A DNA stretch of 35,037 nucleotides from Alphaproteobacteria bacterium (GTDB lineage: Bacteria; Pseudomonadota; Alphaproteobacteria; Sphingomonadales; Sphingomonadaceae): contig SBHJ01000107.1 in assembly GCA_006226465.1 (NCBI GenBank), positions 1 to 35,037 of the forward strand, given 5' to 3'. Positions 8,653 through 17,057 of the stretch are shown here, piece by piece. The notes below the pieces were generated by a model that saw nothing but the letters and a program-made list of their open reading frames with translations, had not been told where the DNA came from and ran no database searches. Every line of letters begins with the position of its first letter. Within the stretch, counting starts at the first letter, position 1. Both the position numbers and the translations under genes were made by a program.

Positions 8653-10575
8653 TCAGCTCGCGGTCGGTTTCAGCCAGATTGGCGAACTATATGCACGCTC
8701 CTGCGCCACAGCATCGTCCAGCGCATCCTTAGGTAACTTGATCCCGAACCGAACCATGTCGAACAAGGTCCAACGGGGTGTTGGAATCTCCAGGACGCGA
8801 ACATAATAGAAGGCCCGCTGGCCGGCGCGATAGTCAGGGTCGGTCCAGGCTGCCCTGAGCTCTGCGGTGCCGATCGTGTTGGTGTATTTGGCGGTCTTGC
8901 GATCGACCGTGTCACCCACGGCGGGGACCTTGCCGCCGCTCTTCACGCGCTTGTCCATATCAGACCAGACCACGTCATAGACCTGCTCATGCATATTACC
9001 AGCGGCATCGACCCAACCCTTGACCACCTGGACACGGTCAAGGTTGGCCCCATCGGGATCCTTGAGCGCTGAAATCAGGAAGCTCGGGGCCTTGCCGCCA
9101 TCGCTCAATTCACCACCCATCGGAACACCGCTGGTATAGCCCTTGCGTACCCAGTCACCGTCCCAGTCCGCGGCACTGAAATCGAATCCGCCGAACACTC
9201 GCAGCACCATGCGCGGGCCGGTGGTGGCATAGACTTCACGTCGCTTGAATGCGTCGAATATCTCCGCGCGCGTATTGCCGCGAGCCCAGGCCGCGGCATA
9301 GCCGCCCGCAAGGTAGTGCCAGCCAAACCGCCCCGATGTGGTACCGAGGTTCTGCGAGTGAAGCGCACGATCCTTGATCGCCGGCTCATTGCCGGTGTGC
9401 TTGCCGAAGAAATTGTCCTCATCGCCGGTTGCCAAGGCCGTGTGGCTATCGGTGGAACCAATCAGGCCGAAAGCGTAGGGATTGACGCCCAACTTCTGCT
9501 CGAGCGAAATTCCGCGCTTCAGGGCTTCGCGAACATAGTTGCCAGCGAACATATCCGGCGTGGTCTTGCGGGTCAGCGGCAAGTTGCCCAGTTCCCATCC
9601 CTTGATCCCGAAACCGGCGAATTCGTCATTGGGGGAAAGGAACGGATGTGTCTCGCTGTCGCCTTTGATCTGCGTCGCTTCGACCACGGGTTCGTGCATT
9701 GCTCGGCGCTTGGCATAATCGGCCGTCATCGGGCTGCCGTCGGCCAGGGTAAGCTGGAACATCAAACCGTTGGAAACATTGGAATTGTGCGGGATTGCCA
9801 GCACCTGGCCACCGGTTTTCTTGGCATAGCCTTCCATATAGCTCCACAAACCGGTCACATCGCTATCAAGGCCCGGATAGGGAACGACCTGCTTTGTTTT
9901 CGCGCTGCCATCGCGGAACATCACCACGCGGTGGAGATTGTTGCCATCGGGCATCAGCGTGTATTCGAAGCCTGCCAAGGCAGTGAACTTGCCCGGCTTG
10001 TTGTAACGATCGAGCGTATCGAGATGCGTTGTCCAGATCTCACTGGTCGCCTTGTCCTGCTCTTCCTGCGAATTGAGCAGCGCTTCGGGGATGGTTCCGT
10101 TTGCAGCCGCATTGATAAGCTCGGCAATCGCCCGTTGCGATTGTTCGGGGCTTTCATGCATCATGTCGTACCAGCGCAGCACGGTCTCGTCGTTCATCGC
10201 CAAGATGGCGACGCGCGGCGCTTCATAAAGGCGACGCGTCGAGCCGAGTCCGTCGGAATGGTCTGCGATGACGAGGAAATCGAGCGGGCGGGAAAGCTTG
10301 GCCTTGACCCCGGTTGTGGAAGTCACTTCTTCGCCGCTGGCAAATTTAAGTGCATCTTCGGGTCCAAGCCTGACACCAAACCCAAATGCGTCGATCGAAT
10401 TATTGGTGTGGAGATGCGTGTCGCCCCAATAGGGGCGATCAGGAAATTCGGCGAGCTCGATCGTGCCTTCGCCATCGCCAGTTTGGCTTTCATCAGGTCC
10501 ACCCAAGGCACTGCACCCGGCAAGCAACATCGCAGCTCCGCCTGCCAGCGCCCAACGTGCAAGATTCCTGCGCAT
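8653..10575 (-). CDS. DUF3604 family lipoprotein with PHP-like metal site
   Basis: A 640-residue predicted lipoprotein. Residues 1-21 form a lipoprotein signal ending in the lipobox LLAGC (C21). From about residue 47 the DUF3604 domain begins with RPYWGDTHLHTNNSIDAF, in which D52, H54 and H56 resemble the HxH metal motif of PHP-type phosphoesterases. LDFLVIADHSDGLG (D105, H106, D108) gives further candidate ligands, and LIGSTDSHTALAT occurs near residue 380. The biochemical function of DUF3604 is not established. The ATG at 10575, with GAGAGG just upstream, begins a normal MRRN signal peptide; an in-frame start ten codons earlier is possible. It is the first gene of the operon with the parvulin and HupE/UreJ genes. 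I would describe it as a probable surface or periplasmic metal-dependent hydrolase. Confidence 0.82.
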   Translation of the reverse strand: MRRNLARWALAGGAAMLLAGCSALGGPDESQTGDGEGTIELAEFPDRPYWGDTHLHTNNSIDAFGFGVRLGPEDALKFASGEEVTSTTGVKAKLSRPLDFLVIADHSDGLGSTRRLYEAPRVAILAMNDETVLRWYDMMHESPEQSQRAIAELINAAANGTIPEALLNSQEEQDKATSEIWTTHLDTLDRYNKPGKFTALAGFEYTLMPDGNNLHRVVMFRDGSAKTKQVVPYPGLDSDVTGLWSYMEGYAKKTGGQVLAIPHNSNVSNGLMFQLTLADGSPMTADYAKRRAMHEPVVEATQIKGDSETHPFLSPNDEFAGFGIKGWELGNLPLTRKTTPDMFAGNYVREALKRGISLEQKLGVNPYAFGLIGSTDSHTALATGDEDNFFGKHTGNEPAIKDRALHSQNLGTTSGRFGWHYLAGGYAAAWARGNTRAEIFDAFKRREVYATTGPRMVLRVFGGFDFSAADWDGDWVRKGYTSGVPMGGELSDGGKAPSFLISALKDPDGANLDRVQVVKGWVDAAGNMHEQVYDVVWSDMDKRVKSGGKVPAVGDTVDRKTAKYTNTIGTAELRAAWTDPDYRAGQRAFYYVRVLEIPTPRWTLFDMVRFGIKLPKDALDDAVAQERAYSSPIWLKPTAS

Positions 10576-10707
10576 TGATTCCTCTCCCGCTATTCTGGTT
10601 TGCAAGCGAGTGTGCTCTGCGAGAGGTTGCGCGTCAAGCGACGCGCCGCAAACTAGCGCTGCCGTAACGTCAATGCCAGACCATCGATTGGTCGAATGAT
10701 TTTCGTC

Positions 10708-11160
10708 TCAGGCGATTCGTTTCTTGAGCATTGCGGAGCGCTCGCAACGGCACACCACTTCGTCGCGCTGGTTGAGCATTTCATGGGCAAAAACGACCAC
10801 CCCGGCATTTGGGCGAGACTTGCTATCACGCAGCTCCTTCACCTCGGTCGTGGCCCGCAGCGTGTCGCCGATGAACACAGGCTTGGGCATGGCGAGCTTG
10901 TCGTATCCGAGATTGGCAACAAGCGAACCAAGCGTCGTGTCTCCAACCGACAGACCTACCATCAACGAGAATGTAAAAGTGCCGTTGACCAGGATCTGGC
11001 CGAACTCGCTCGCCTTGGCGGCCTCGATGTCGAGATGGAGCGGCTGCGGATTGTGCGTCATGGTGGTGAAAAGGAGATTGTCGGTCTCGGTCACCGTGCG
11101 ACGGATCTCGTGTTCGATCCGCTCACCAACCTGCCATTCGTCGAAGAATTTTCCGGCCAT
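10708..11160 (-). CDS. MaoC family dehydratase (hotdog fold)
   Basis: A 150-residue hotdog-fold protein (KFFDEWQVGERIEHEIRRTV, with TETDNLLF) related to (R)-specific enoyl-CoA hydratases and mesaconyl/beta-methylmalyl-CoA dehydratases. The usual hydratase motif D-x4-H is altered: the segment reads TMTHNPQPLHLDIEAA, so the histidine is kept but the aspartate position is not. It is followed by FGQILVNGTFTFSLMVGLSVGDTTLG and SKSRPNAGVV, which I associate with the MaoC subgroup commonly found next to CoA-transferase and CitE-like genes. It begins 5 bases after the racemase-like gene ends, so the two form an operon acting on acyl-CoA esters. Substrate unknown. Confidence 0.85.
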   Translation of the reverse strand: MAGKFFDEWQVGERIEHEIRRTVTETDNLLFTTMTHNPQPLHLDIEAAKASEFGQILVNGTFTFSLMVGLSVGDTTLGSLVANLGYDKLAMPKPVFIGDTLRATTEVKELRDSKSRPNAGVVVFAHEMLNQRDEVVCRCERSAMLKKRIA

Positions 11161-11165
11161 GGCCC

Positions 11166-12248
11166 TCAGCCCTCCGCCTTCCAGCGCGCGACAACCTCGG
11201 CGCCGTCCTGTGCACTGCTGCGCACCCTACCCGGGGTTCTGTCGAAGCGCGGCGCAGGCGCGGTATGCCAGCGGCCATCGTGTTCTACGTAGGCGCCGCG
11301 CGCCTTCATGTGATGGTGCTCGCGCGCATCGTCGAGTGCAATCACCGGAGCAAAGCAGGCGTCTGTCCCTTCCAGGATCTCGCACCATTCAGCCATGGTC
11401 CTGGTTTTGAACAGCGCCGCCAGCTTGTCGGCATAGTCGTCCCAATTCTGGTTGTTCATCTGGCCGTCGCGCAGTTCGACTGGAGCATTCGCGCGTTCGA
11501 GCAGCTCGGCATAAAACTGCGGCTCGATCGCGCCGACACTGATTTCGCCGCCATCGGCGCATTCGTAACAGCGATAGAAATGCGCAGCGCCGCCCAACAG
11601 GCCATGCCCGCGCTTGGTGGTGCGAAATGCGCTAGGCGGCTGGCCAAAGAAGAAACTCATCAGGCTGGTGACGCCATCGACTATCGCAGCATCGACCACT
11701 TGCCCCCGGCCACTGCGCTCGCGCTCGTAGAGCGCCGCGAGAATGCCGAATGCACAATACATCGACCCGCCACCGAAATCGCCAACCAGGTTCTGCGGCG
11801 GGATCGGCAATTCGTTCTTCTTGCCAATGGCGCTGAGCGCCCCAGTGATGGCGATGTAGTTAAGGTCGTGTCCAGCAGCCATGGCGAGCGGGCCTTCCTG
11901 CCCCCAGCCGGTCATCCTCGCATAGACCAGCCGCTCGTTCGCAGCGAGCAGCACCTCCGGCCCGAGTCCCAGACGCTCCATCACGCCTGGCCGATAACCC
12001 TCAACCAGCACATCGGCATGGGTCAAAGCGTCGAGTACGAATTGATGCCCCTCCGGGCTTTTCAGGTCCACTTCGACCCGGTGCCGTGCACGCTCCACAA
12101 CCGGGTTCATGGCCTGCCCGCCCGGCCGTTCGATCCGCACAACCTCCGCCCCCAGGTCGGCCAGCAACATGGCGACATGCGGGCCGGGCCCTATTCCCAC
12201 AAATTCGACTACCTTGAGACCGGTTAGCGGACCATTCGACTGCGACAT
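11166..12248 (-). CDS. CaiB/BaiF-family protein, probable alpha-methylacyl-CoA racemase
   Basis: A 360-residue class III CoA-transferase fold protein. Residues 9-45 give LTGLKVVEFVGIGPGPHVAM followed by LLADLGAEVVRIERPGG. The predicted active-site pair of alpha-methylacyl-CoA racemase is present: H127 in AAGHDLNYIAITG and D157 in LVGDFGGGSMYCAFG, matching the His/Asp pair known from the mycobacterial racemase (126/156) almost residue for residue. The position used as catalytic aspartate in true CoA transferases is replaced by this arrangement, so racemisation of 2-methylacyl-CoA is the better call. I placed the start at ATG 12248 (AAAGGGAGA upstream); the open frame continues further upstream but without family similarity. 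It heads an operon with the MaoC gene and is divergent from the polysaccharide locus. Confidence 0.85.
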   Translation of the reverse strand: MSQSNGPLTGLKVVEFVGIGPGPHVAMLLADLGAEVVRIERPGGQAMNPVVERARHRVEVDLKSPEGHQFVLDALTHADVLVEGYRPGVMERLGLGPEVLLAANERLVYARMTGWGQEGPLAMAAGHDLNYIAITGALSAIGKKNELPIPPQNLVGDFGGGSMYCAFGILAALYERERSGRGQVVDAAIVDGVTSLMSFFFGQPPSAFRTTKRGHGLLGGAAHFYRCYECADGGEISVGAIEPQFYAELLERANAPVELRDGQMNNQNWDDYADKLAALFKTRTMAEWCEILEGTDACFAPVIALDDAREHHHMKARGAYVEHDGRWHTAPAPRFDRTPGRVRSSAQDGAEVVARWKAEG

Positions 12249-12361
12249 CAAGTCAATCTCCCTTTGCAACGCTGCATGGCGCGGGCGCGCGCAACTGGCA
12301 AGGGTGGGAATCTGCAAGACGTAGATTGACTTTGCCAACGGCCACACCGGATAGATCAACC

Positions 12362-12808
12362 ATGAAGCGGGTCCTGGCAACGGCATCGGGAGGGGGGCAC
12401 TGGGAGCAATTGATGCTCCTTGTGCAAGACTTCCCATCTTGCGACCTCCGTTTTGCCACCACCGATGCCGGACAAGCGGCACACTCCGGCAAGTTGCGGG
12501 TGCTTACTCTGCCCGATTGCAACCTGACCCAACCGATCAGTGCATTGCATTGTGCCGTGGTTTCGCTCGGCCATGTGTGGCGCTTTCGCCCGCAAGTGGT
12601 GATCTCGACCGGCGCAGCACCCGGGTTCTTTTGCATCCTGTGGGGGCGAATGCTGGGTGCCCGGACTTTGTGGATCGACAGCATTGCCAATGCCGATCAG
12701 ATCTCTCTTTCCGGCCGAATGGCCTTGCTGATCGGGGCAAGATGCCTGACACAGTGGGAACACCTGGCTAACGATGCGCGCGTCGAGTTCAAAGGATCGG
12801 TGCTGTGA
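12362..12808 (+). CDS. PssD/Alg14-like subunit of a split glycosyltransferase
   Basis: A 148-residue protein starting MKRVLATASGGGHWEQLMLL, the glycine-rich N-terminal motif of the PssD/Cps14F/Alg14 family. It also has VVISTGAAPGFFCILWGRML and a hydrophobic C-terminal part that contacts the membrane. In this family the Alg14-like subunit recruits the catalytic Alg13/PssE-like subunit and together they transfer a sugar, often glucuronic acid, to the lipid-linked acceptor. I use ATG 12362 because the glycine motif follows directly; the in-frame codons upstream do not look like the family. Its stop overlaps the next start (GTGA), showing translational coupling of the two halves. Confidence 0.83.
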   Translation: MKRVLATASGGGHWEQLMLLVQDFPSCDLRFATTDAGQAAHSGKLRVLTLPDCNLTQPISALHCAVVSLGHVWRFRPQVVISTGAAPGFFCILWGRMLGARTLWIDSIANADQISLSGRMALLIGARCLTQWEHLANDARVEFKGSVL

Positions 12809-13290
12809 TCCTCGTCACAGTCGGGATGCAGCTCGGCTTCGAGCGACTTATCCGAGCCGTGGATCGGATCCAGCCGGATTGCGGTGTTGACTTTGTCGCA
12901 CAGACCGGCCCGACCAGTTACGTCCCGACCAACTTGGTATCGAAGGCGCAATTCGGGCCTGCCGAATTCGAAGAACTCGCATCGCGCGCCGCACTGATCG
13001 TCAGCCATGCGGGTATCGGTACCGTCCTCTTGGCAAAGCGACTGCGAAAACCGATCGTCCTGTTCCCGCGCAAGGCCGGACTGGGCGAGCACCGGAACGA
13101 CCACCAACTCTCAACAGCCGCACAACTGGCGGGACACAGGGGCATCTTTGTCGCGATGGCTGAAACAGAGTTGCGCGATGCGATATCGCTGGGGCTGGCC
13201 TGCGGGCCAATCGGGCACGAAATCTCGCCCACGCTTGGCCGCTTGCAGTCTGCGGTAGCCAGCTTCGTCGCTTCAGGAACGCTGCGTTAA
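12805..13290 (+). CDS. PssE/Alg13-like catalytic subunit of a split glycosyltransferase
   Basis: A 161-residue GT28-like C-terminal half. It begins with a GTG overlapping the previous stop and reads MILVTVGMQLGFERLIRAVD. It carries the donor-binding motif of the family at about residues 66-95: LIVSHAGIGTVLLAKRLRKP, then IVLFPRKAGLGEHRNDHQ. This is how PssE/Cps14G/Alg13 bind the UDP-sugar. Together with the preceding PssD-like protein it forms one enzyme, probably adding an early sugar of the repeat unit on the inner face of the membrane. The sugar is not readable from sequence; glucuronic acid is the precedent in rhizobial PssDE. Confidence 0.83.
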   Translation: MILVTVGMQLGFERLIRAVDRIQPDCGVDFVAQTGPTSYVPTNLVSKAQFGPAEFEELASRAALIVSHAGIGTVLLAKRLRKPIVLFPRKAGLGEHRNDHQLSTAAQLAGHRGIFVAMAETELRDAISLGLACGPIGHEISPTLGRLQSAVASFVASGTLR

Positions 13291-13349
13291 CCGCACCAGT
13301 TCGTCGGAATTGGCAGCGCCGCGCTGATCGTGGTGATCTTTGCGAAGCA

Positions 13350-13910
13350 TCACGAAGGAGACTGAGCCTTGCGATATCGCCATGCGGCATATCCGGCAAC
13401 CAAGCTTGCTCCGATATCGATCACCCAGTTGAGGTGCGGACCGGCATAGAGCAGTCCGTCGATCGCGTGGAACGAAATCAATCGTAGGGCCACCAGCCCC
13501 AGAATGGCAAGTGCCGCGATCTTGCCGAGAAACAGATAGACGGCTTCTGGCGCGCCATTCAAATGGCGCGAACCGCGCCATATCCATGCTGCGGCTGCGG
13601 CAAGCACAATTATGGCAATTGCACTGAGCATAGCCTGCCACTCGCGACGGCCCGCATAGGCCCCTCGCGCTTCGAGCATGCCGCGCAGCACCTCACGCGC
13701 ATAATCTTCCAACATCAGCAGGCGACTTACGGCCAGAAGCACGAAAAGTACGACCAGGAACGACCAAAGAGGGGCCTGGCCATTGCGGCGCCCAGCATGC
13801 CTTGCGGCACCGAGCGCTCGCCAACACAGCAGCGCCACGGCACAATAGACCACGCATGCCGCGAAGCTAAGTGGACTGGGCATCATCGCGCCGCCGAAAT
13901 TTGCTCGCAC
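13350..13910 (-). CDS. Polytopic membrane protein, unknown function
   Basis: A 186-residue protein with about five hydrophobic segments: near residues 14-32, 48-67, 92-110 (AMLSAIAIIVLAAAAAWIW), 126-146 (VYLFLGKIAALAILGLVALR) and 158-176. Short conserved-looking motifs are SFHAIDGLLYAG and HLNWVIDIGASLVAGYAAW in the C-terminal part. I do not recognise the family. The start is uncertain: GTG at 13910 or the paired ATGs at 13886/13883. It lies between the split glycosyltransferase (convergent, 59 bases) and the wza-like gene (divergent, 131 bases), inside the polysaccharide locus, so a role at the membrane in that system is a contextual guess only. Confidence 0.6.
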   Translation of the reverse strand: MRANFGGAMMPSPLSFAACVVYCAVALLCWRALGAARHAGRRNGQAPLWSFLVVLFVLLAVSRLLMLEDYAREVLRGMLEARGAYAGRREWQAMLSAIAIIVLAAAAAWIWRGSRHLNGAPEAVYLFLGKIAALAILGLVALRLISFHAIDGLLYAGPHLNWVIDIGASLVAGYAAWRYRKAQSPS

Positions 13911-14041
13911 CAGTAATGCATTATCGATTGATCGATTAAGACCATTTAATTGTCCAGCTTGCCCACAGTCTGATCCACCGGCCGTGTTGCACCGCCACAG
14001 GCAAGCGCTTAGTCAAAGCGTGGATCGCAAAGGGCAAATGA

Positions 14042-14761
14042 GTGAAGGAATCGCAGGCTTATAGCCGGTATCGTGCTGCGCTTGTTCTTGCGCTTGCTCC
14101 AGCCATTTCTGCCTGCAGCACCACTGCGCCACATGTGGGCCCTGTATCGGCAAGCCCGGTCGTAGCGCTGGGCCAATCCGGATACGAGATCAGGCAATCC
14201 GCTCAATACTTATTACGCCCAGCCGATGTGATCTCGGTCACGGTTTTCCGCGAGCCCGATCTTACAGTCCCGAGCGTCCCGATTGGCGCGGATGGAACGG
14301 TCGCCTTGCCGCTGATCGGAACTCTGTCGGCGGCCGGCCTGACCACTGCCGACTTGACCGACGAGGTTGCCCGCCAGCTCGACGATTCGGGGCTCAAGCG
14401 CCCCAAGGTCAGCATAAACATCCTGGAATTCGGATCGCACCAGGTTACGGTCGAAGGCGGTGTAGAGAAGCCGGGCGTTTACGACTTCAGGCCCGGAAGC
14501 AAACTCTCTTCGGCCATTGCCCTGGCGAGCGGTCCCAATCGTGTCGCCAAACTGCGCGAAGTCGCGATTTTTCGCGAGAATGCGCAAGGAATGTCGGTCG
14601 CACTGTTCGATTACTCCGCAGTCCGCGATGGCTCCATGATCGATCCAGTCATCGAACCAGGCGATCGCGTGGTGGTAGGCATTTCGGGCCTGTCGCAGTT
14701 CTGGCAGGATTTCTTGAAGGCGCTGCCAGCCTTCGCGATCTTCAGTAATGTGAATTTCTGA
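14042..14761 (+). CDS. Wza-like polysaccharide export lipoprotein
   Basis: A 239-residue outer-membrane polysaccharide export protein. A lipoprotein signal (ALVLALAPAISAC) ends at about C25. The Poly_export domain follows: YLLRPADVISVTVFREPDLT, IGADGTVALPLIGTLSAAGL, then SLBB-like VTVEGGVEKPGVYDFRPGSKL. In the family, octamers form the periplasmic and outer-membrane channel through which high-molecular-weight polysaccharide leaves. It is shorter than E. coli Wza (about 380), typical of alphaproteobacterial two-domain versions. GTG at 14042 is the only start that keeps the whole signal peptide; a nearby ATG at 14038 is in another frame and ends quickly. The Wzc-like gene begins 3 bases after its stop, so they are one operon. 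Confidence 0.92.
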   Translation: MKESQAYSRYRAALVLALAPAISACSTTAPHVGPVSASPVVALGQSGYEIRQSAQYLLRPADVISVTVFREPDLTVPSVPIGADGTVALPLIGTLSAAGLTTADLTDEVARQLDDSGLKRPKVSINILEFGSHQVTVEGGVEKPGVYDFRPGSKLSSAIALASGPNRVAKLREVAIFRENAQGMSVALFDYSAVRDGSMIDPVIEPGDRVVVGISGLSQFWQDFLKALPAFAIFSNVNF

Positions 14762-14764
14762 AAT

Positions 14765-16993
14765 ATGGCAGGTGCTGCACACATCCAATCCGATCCTAGG
14801 GAAACGCCGGCGGTTCGTCCCTGGGTGGATCGATACCTACCCGATGCGCAATATGGCAAGCAGCCGGACAATGCGCTGGTCAATACGGCCTATTTGCGCG
14901 GCGCCTTGTTTCGCCAGCGGCACCTGATCCTCGCGACAATCGGCCTGGTACTGCTCGCCAGCCTGGTGATCACATTGTTGATGACGCCAATGTACCGTGC
15001 GATCGCGACTGTCCGGATCGATCCCTATGGCAACAATATTGTGCAGGGGCAGGACATCGAACCGGGACTCGCATCCAACGAGATCACGCGATTCATGCTC
15101 ACCCAAGGCACGGTGATTGAGAGCAAGAAGCTGGCGTCGCGCGTTGCCGACAGGTTGAATTTGGCAAACGACCCGGCTTTTGTTGGCGAAATCGAAGACA
15201 GTCCTGATACTGGTCAGGCCGATGCAAAGAACGCGCAGGCAGCGCGCCAAAAGCTGGCAATCGATTTGCTGCAGGCCAATGTCGAAGCCGATGTCCCGAT
15301 CGATAACCGGATTGTCCCGATCAGCTTCGAATCCGATGATCCCGCGATCGCTGCCAGGATCGCCAATGCCTATGCAGACGAATTCGTCCAGGAGGAGACC
15401 CGGCGAAATATCGAGGTCAATCGATATGCGCAGGACTACTTGCAGAGCCAAATCACGGACGTTCGCCAGAAATTGGAAGCCGCTGAACTTGAGGCGAACG
15501 CCTATGCCAAACAATCGGGGATCGTTCGCCAGAACGATGGCATCGCAACTTCGCTCTTCGGCGGTGGCACATCCGCGCCGACGATAACTGCGGCCAATCT
15601 GGCGCAGGTCAACGAAACCTACACAACCGCCAAGGCAACCCGGATCGACGCGGAGCAGCGCTGGCGTGGAGCCGCAGGCACGCCAGCGATGCAGCTCAAG
15701 GAAGTACAGTCAAACACCGCGGTCCAGGAGCTGCAACGGCTGCGCGGGGACCTGAAACGCGAACTCGCGGACCTCCAGCAGCGCTATGACGACAATTATC
15801 CCGCGGTGGTGGAGGTTGAGGCCCAGATCGGTGGAGTCGAAGGCGAGATTTCGCGCCTCGCCGCCGATATCAAGTCGGGGATCCGCCGCGAGTTTGAAGT
15901 GGCCGCACGGCAGGAGCAGGCGTTGCTGGGCGAGCGCCAGCGTGTTTCGCAATTGGCGCTGGGCGAACAGGACCGCCGGGTGCGCTTCGGCATTCTCGAT
16001 CGCGAAGCCGAAGCACTGCGCAACCAGCTGGCGAACTTGCTGCAACGCTATAACGAGATAGCGACTGCGGCCAATGTTCAGGCCGGCACTGTCACGAAGC
16101 TGGATGAGGCCGACATTCCAGTCGAACCTGTTTCGCCCAACCTGGTCAAAAACCTGCTGGTTGCGCTGATTGCCGGTATCGGCCTCGCGGGCGGTCTAGC
16201 GGTTTTGCGAGAGACCTTTGACGAACGCTTGCGTTCGCTTGAAGAAATTGAGGACCGGCTGGGCCATCCCCTGCTCGGCCACACTCCGTTTATTCCCGAG
16301 AGCGAATTGGAGGAGCAGATCAGCAATCCCTTCAGCCCGCTGATGGAGAGCTATTCTTCGATCCTGACCTCACTCGATTATTCGTTGCCGCGCGAAAGGA
16401 ACGTGCTGCAATTCACGAGCAGCCAGGCATCGGAAGGCAAGACGACAACTGCGATATTGCTGGCCGAACTTCTCGCACGACATGGTCGTAAGACTCTGTT
16501 GGTTGATGCCGACCTGCGCAAGCCGTCAGTTGCCGCGCACCTTGGCCACAGCACTCCGGAAGTCGGTTTTGCCGAAGTGATCTTGGGCCGAACCGAGCTG
16601 CGTGATGCACTTTTGCCGGACATGCCTGAAAACCTCGACGTCCTGCCTGTCGCAGTGACACCGCCCAATCCGGTCGAGCTGTTGGCCTCCGGCGCGATTG
16701 GACGATTCGTCGACAGTGTACGAAACGAATATGCCACTGTGATCTTCGATACGTCCCCGGTCATGGGCATCGCCGATGCGCCCCTGCTTTCGCGCAATGT
16801 CGATGCGACGATCTTCATCGTCGAGGCAAATCGGGTGCAGTTCGGACAGGCGCGCGCCGCGCTGAAACGACTGCGTAGCGTTGGCACAAATGTGGTTGGT
16901 ATTGTACTGACGAAGTATCGGGCGCTGCACGCCGGGCAATCGTATGATTACCAATACCGCTATTACCACTACACTCCGGGAAAGTCTGACTGA
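14765..16993 (+). CDS. Wzc-like polysaccharide co-polymerase with BY-kinase domain
   Basis: A 742-residue fusion of a Wzz-type chain-length domain and a cytoplasmic bacterial tyrosine kinase. Transmembrane helix 1 is near residues 53-75 (LILATIGLVLLASLVITLL) and helix 2 near 460-480 (NLLVALIAGIGLAGGLAVL). The periplasmic part between them is long and coiled-coil rich. The kinase has Walker A SSQASEGKTTTA (about 550-561), Walker A' LLVDADLRKPS (about 579-589) and Walker B VIFDTSPV (about 659-666). The C-terminal tail SYDYQYRYYHYTPGKSD holds six tyrosines, the autophosphorylation cluster. Cycles of phosphorylation control polymer length and export with Wza. A cognate low-molecular-weight phosphatase (Wzb) is not in the window. 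Confidence 0.93.
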   Translation: MAGAAHIQSDPRETPAVRPWVDRYLPDAQYGKQPDNALVNTAYLRGALFRQRHLILATIGLVLLASLVITLLMTPMYRAIATVRIDPYGNNIVQGQDIEPGLASNEITRFMLTQGTVIESKKLASRVADRLNLANDPAFVGEIEDSPDTGQADAKNAQAARQKLAIDLLQANVEADVPIDNRIVPISFESDDPAIAARIANAYADEFVQEETRRNIEVNRYAQDYLQSQITDVRQKLEAAELEANAYAKQSGIVRQNDGIATSLFGGGTSAPTITAANLAQVNETYTTAKATRIDAEQRWRGAAGTPAMQLKEVQSNTAVQELQRLRGDLKRELADLQQRYDDNYPAVVEVEAQIGGVEGEISRLAADIKSGIRREFEVAARQEQALLGERQRVSQLALGEQDRRVRFGILDREAEALRNQLANLLQRYNEIATAANVQAGTVTKLDEADIPVEPVSPNLVKNLLVALIAGIGLAGGLAVLRETFDERLRSLEEIEDRLGHPLLGHTPFIPESELEEQISNPFSPLMESYSSILTSLDYSLPRERNVLQFTSSQASEGKTTTAILLAELLARHGRKTLLVDADLRKPSVAAHLGHSTPEVGFAEVILGRTELRDALLPDMPENLDVLPVAVTPPNPVELLASGAIGRFVDSVRNEYATVIFDTSPVMGIADAPLLSRNVDATIFIVEANRVQFGQARAALKRLRSVGTNVVGIVLTKYRALHAGQSYDYQYRYYHYTPGKSD

Positions 16994-17057
16994 CGGTTGG
17001 CATCGAAACGGATAGGCTCACCGGCACAACCCGGTCGCTGCGCATAGAGCTCTTGGC

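Noticed and set aside
9316-10578. 420-codon plus-strand frame opposite the DUF3604 gene
   Set aside because: Shadow of the DUF3604 coding frame; no ribosome-binding site or domain.
13923-13936. ATCGATTGATCGAT repeat upstream of the wza-like gene as an operator
   Set aside because: It is short and only partly symmetric; no second copy was found, so I do not call a site.
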